A DNA stretch of 64,000 nucleotides from Microcoleus sp036705565. GTDB taxonomy: Bacteria > Cyanobacteriota > Cyanobacteriia > Cyanobacteriales > Microcoleaceae. Below, in pieces: positions 61,795 through 64,000 of the stretch. Below the pieces are notes generated by a model, which did not search any database, was not told the DNA's origin, and saw only the letters and a program-made list of their open reading frames with translations. The DNA is taken from the NCBI GenBank assembly GCA_036705565.1, contig JAUBUY010000022.1; one strand, written 5' to 3'. Within the stretch, counting starts at the first letter, position 1. Every line of letters begins with the position of its first letter. The translations under genes and the position numbers were made by a program.

Positions 61795-61989
61795 GTGGCT
61801 AAAACTAATACTGCGATCGCGGTCAGTTCCGTGATCAAGGAAGTCATTCAAAAACAAGCGCTAGCGACCAGACTAACTCAGAAAGAAGTAGTGTATTTGG
61901 GAATGCTGGCAATTGATGCACTCGATAAGGAAAGCCGCCAAGAGTTGGCCGATAAGGTGCATCAAATGCAGGTGAATGGAGAGATTTGA
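61795..61989 (+). CDS. small hypothetical protein
   Basis: This 64-residue helical protein has a GTG start. It contains SSVIKEVIQKQALATRLTQKEV and LGMLAIDALDKESRQELADKV. The pattern could suit a small DNA-binding or antitoxin protein, but no family is clear. It follows the XRE row by 158 bases. 61990-62264 after it has no gene. Confidence 0.45.
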   Translation: MAKTNTAIAVSSVIKEVIQKQALATRLTQKEVVYLGMLAIDALDKESRQELADKVHQMQVNGEI

Positions 61990-62264
61990 AGCGGAGGAAA
62001 ACCAGGTCAACAGTTTAATCTTTACGGCTAAAATGGACTCAACTTTATCCAAGGTCGATCAGCTTTCGATGTAATATCAACAATCTCGGCTTGAGAATAT
62101 GGGCCGCGTATCACGTCAATTTTCTTTCTTTTGCTTTCGACGTAGAGTTGCATAGTCAAGTGGGGGCTCAAGTAAATCCACCATAGCAAAAACGGCGATA
62201 TCAACTTCTGGCTTCTTCCTTGAGCAATCCGTTCCGGTGCAGCACGGCTGTTGGGATGCTGGGG

Positions 62265-62804
62265 CTACCTCGGTGCTTTACGCCAACCATTGGCGATCGC
62301 CTCTGACTCTGTGCAAAACCATCTCTCACCGCTAGCTGGATCGATAACTGTTGATTCGTAATCTTCCATGCCTGGAAGGTGATAAATCTTATTGCCTGTA
62401 TCGATCGAGATGTTGCCTTTGATAGTACATCCTGGTTTTGCGATCGATGTAATTGGAGAAGGTGAACGACTAGGACTAAACTCGATTGTAATAACCACAA
62501 TGACAGCCAGAATCCCAATACCAAAAACTGTTTTGAGTACACCGCGTTTCTGTGGTTTCTGCTTTGTTGGCTGATGTCGAGGTGCAACACCTTGAATTGA
62601 TGCTCTAGTTGCACGTACTTTCCCGTCTGTTTCAGCAACTTCCTGGTACAAAATCGTATCTCCAACTTTTGGGCGACGACTTGCTTCCTTCAGCGCACTG
62701 ATATGCAAGAAAACTTCTTTACTGCCATCATCCGGTTTAAGGAAGCCAAACCCCCGATCGTCTTTCCAGGTTGTCAGTTGCCCTTTATTCAGAACAGGTT
62801 TCAT
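62265..62804 (-). CDS. cold-shock domain protein with membrane segment and Sunset-type C-terminus
   Basis: This 179-residue protein has three parts. The N-terminal cold-shock domain (about 5-70) has KGQLTTWKDDRGFGFLKPDDGSKEVFLHISAL, with the RNP1-like FGFL and RNP2-like VFLHIS. A single membrane helix is at about 88-107 (LKTVFGIGILAVIVVITIEF). The C-terminal domain (about 122-178) reads CTIKGNISIDTGNKIYHLPG...WFCTESEAIANGWRKA, which matches the Sunset domain often fused to nucleases. The nucleic-acid-binding part would face the cytoplasm and the Sunset part would lie across the membrane. Confidence 0.85.
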   Translation of the reverse strand: MKPVLNKGQLTTWKDDRGFGFLKPDDGSKEVFLHISALKEASRRPKVGDTILYQEVAETDGKVRATRASIQGVAPRHQPTKQKPQKRGVLKTVFGIGILAVIVVITIEFSPSRSPSPITSIAKPGCTIKGNISIDTGNKIYHLPGMEDYESTVIDPASGERWFCTESEAIANGWRKAPR

Positions 62805-62941
62805 AAAATTGAACTTTTATTCGTGCTTAACAGACTCAGCCAACCGCTTCGCCTTCTGGCGCCGACGAACATTAATCGGACTATTGCGAATATCAACTTC
62901 TAGGGTTACTTATTGTAACTAAGAATCTGTAGTATTAACCA

Positions 62942-63973
62942 TTAAATCCCTTTGAATCCCACCTCCATATCCATCTCTTTTGCCGGACTTACAGGAGGTT
63001 GAGGCGCGGGTTGGGTTTGCTTGCGAAAAACGCCAATTTGATTGAGAACGATCCCGATTAAAATGATGCTGCCCCCGATGTATTGAGCTCTTGTTGGCGT
63101 TTCCGATAAAATCAAATAGGCGGCTAAAATCCCCGCGATCGGACTAAACGAACTGGCGAGGGATACATCTGCAGCGCCCGTCGTTTTTAGTCCGGTAAAC
63201 CAGCACAGTTGTCCGCCCACAACAATAATCCCACCGTAGAGGAGCATCCACTGCCAGAGGAAGGGCGAAAAAATATCGATACAGTGGGTGGGAGTATATA
63301 AGATTAAAACAGCCATAAAGAAAACAACTGTTCCCAGTGTTGTTCTGATAATAGAGAACAATCCTAACGGAATTTGTTTGAGCGTGACTTTACTAATAAT
63401 CGTCGAAATGGCTAACGCGATCGCCCCGGATGCTGCCATGAATTCGCCTCTGCCGATCGTCAATCCGCCCATGTCCATCATATCGGTAGTCGGTGCTTGC
63501 AATACAATAGTCAGTGCAACACCCACAAACGAAACCATCGCCCCCGCAATCACCCAAAGATTGACGCGATCGCCCAAAATTAGAATGGACAGCGCTAAAA
63601 TCAGAGGCGGCTCAATGCGTCCAATCAGTACCACATTATTGACAGCGGTTAAATCCAACGCCATAAAAGTTAAGGCTGGAGCCAATGCCCCAGATAGCAA
63701 AGAAATTCCCATCAACCCCCACCATGTTTTACTGGGAATCGATCGGAAATTTTGCACTGTACATTGCTGGCGATAAACCAGGAATAAAACTGCTAACGCG
63801 CAGAGATTCCCTACAAATAAAACATTACAAAGTGAAATCAAATTTCTGCCGTTTATCGGGTTCTGCGCTCCTAAATCGGTCAGTTTGCGAATGACAGAGT
63901 TAGAGGCAGCAAAAATGAGGATTGCTAGTAATAAATAGGTTCGTCCAGGGATGCGGTTGAATAATTGAGACAC
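62942..63973 (-). CDS. EamA/DMT-family transporter
   Basis: This 343-residue protein has ten predicted membrane helices in two EamA repeats: LLLAILIFAASNSVIRKL...VNNVVLIGRIEPPLILALSILILGDRV in the first and FMAASGAIALAISTIISKV...SFSPIAGILAAYLILSETPTRAQYIGGSIILIGIVL in the second. The C-terminal tail (about 315-343) is polar. Drug/metabolite transporters of this kind export amino acids or small metabolites; the substrate cannot be inferred. The first about 30 residues after the start at 63973 fit a normal helix 1. Confidence 0.88.
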   Translation of the reverse strand: MSQLFNRIPGRTYLLLAILIFAASNSVIRKLTDLGAQNPINGRNLISLCNVLFVGNLCALAVLFLVYRQQCTVQNFRSIPSKTWWGLMGISLLSGALAPALTFMALDLTAVNNVVLIGRIEPPLILALSILILGDRVNLWVIAGAMVSFVGVALTIVLQAPTTDMMDMGGLTIGRGEFMAASGAIALAISTIISKVTLKQIPLGLFSIIRTTLGTVVFFMAVLILYTPTHCIDIFSPFLWQWMLLYGGIIVVGGQLCWFTGLKTTGAADVSLASSFSPIAGILAAYLILSETPTRAQYIGGSIILIGIVLNQIGVFRKQTQPAPQPPVSPAKEMDMEVGFKGI

Positions 63974-64000
63974 GATAATATCAACATGAATATATAATGC

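Noticed and set aside
1..64000. tRNA or rRNA genes
   Set aside because: No cloverleaf-like stretch with a T-loop GTTCRANNC pattern and matching acceptor arms was found by reading.

Overview
The window comes from a filamentous cyanobacterium of the Oscillatoria/Microcoleus kind. The evidence is a C-phycocyanin rod operon, Psb27, the CO2-uptake NDH-1MS genes, a fibrillin, many HIP1 octamers (GCGATCGC), and a heavy load of 7-bp tandem repeats and small palindromic elements. No tRNA, rRNA or CRISPR array was seen. The assignment to a group is inferred from gene content only.

Layout. 1-1001: the end of an ISAs1-family insertion sequence that has cut a class I fructose-bisphosphate aldolase gene, leaving its C-terminal third. 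1112-5216: an orphan cas6, an ABM-type monooxygenase, an Rpn-type nuclease, a response regulator and a DUF2103-like gene. 4590-12670 (minus): phycocyanin operon cpcB-cpcA-cpcC1-cpcC2-cpcD-cpcE and then cpcF, with a 664-residue repeat protein of unknown function between cpcE and cpcF. 13951-24590: Ca-type P-ATPase, recF, a dense RNA-like element (IscB omega-RNA/HEARO-like) just upstream of psb27, a GHL10-type secreted protein, an HsdR-N-like nuclease and a desaturase-SDR fusion. 24710-30331: an accessory region with a response regulator split by a 154-bp element, a circularly permuted histidine-kinase-type ATPase, a NACHT NTPase, and a parDE pair lying between two copies of the NACHT gene tail. 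30332-39974: sigG with its anti-sigma factor, moaE, an SH3 protein, pyrB, a DUF4327 gene, an FHA-kinase and a PP2C phosphatase. 40456-52387: recJ, a RecB-like nuclease, DUF433, Uma2, fibrillin, mraY, an L,D-transpeptidase and two glycosyltransferases. 52880-59842: inducible CO2-uptake cluster ndhF3 - beta-carbonic anhydrase - ndhD3 - secreted OB-fold protein - cupA. 59884-63973: four tandem XRE regulators that differ mainly in the recognition helix, a cold-shock/Sunset protein and an EamA transporter.

How the parts work together. The cpc operon makes the light-harvesting rod together with its E/F chromophore lyase. The ndhF3/D3/cupA cluster converts CO2 to bicarbonate at the thylakoid, and a carbonic anhydrase gene inside it suggests coupling of the two activities. 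SigG and its membrane anti-sigma factor form an envelope-stress style switch.

The strongest leads are the omega-RNA-like element at psb27, the carbonic anhydrase inside the NDH-1MS cluster, the repeat protein inside the cpc operon, the permuted ATPase beside the disrupted regulator, the XRE quartet, and heptamer repeats that have entered coding frames (recF, recJ, PP2C). No homology search could be run. Family names rest on motifs and recall.
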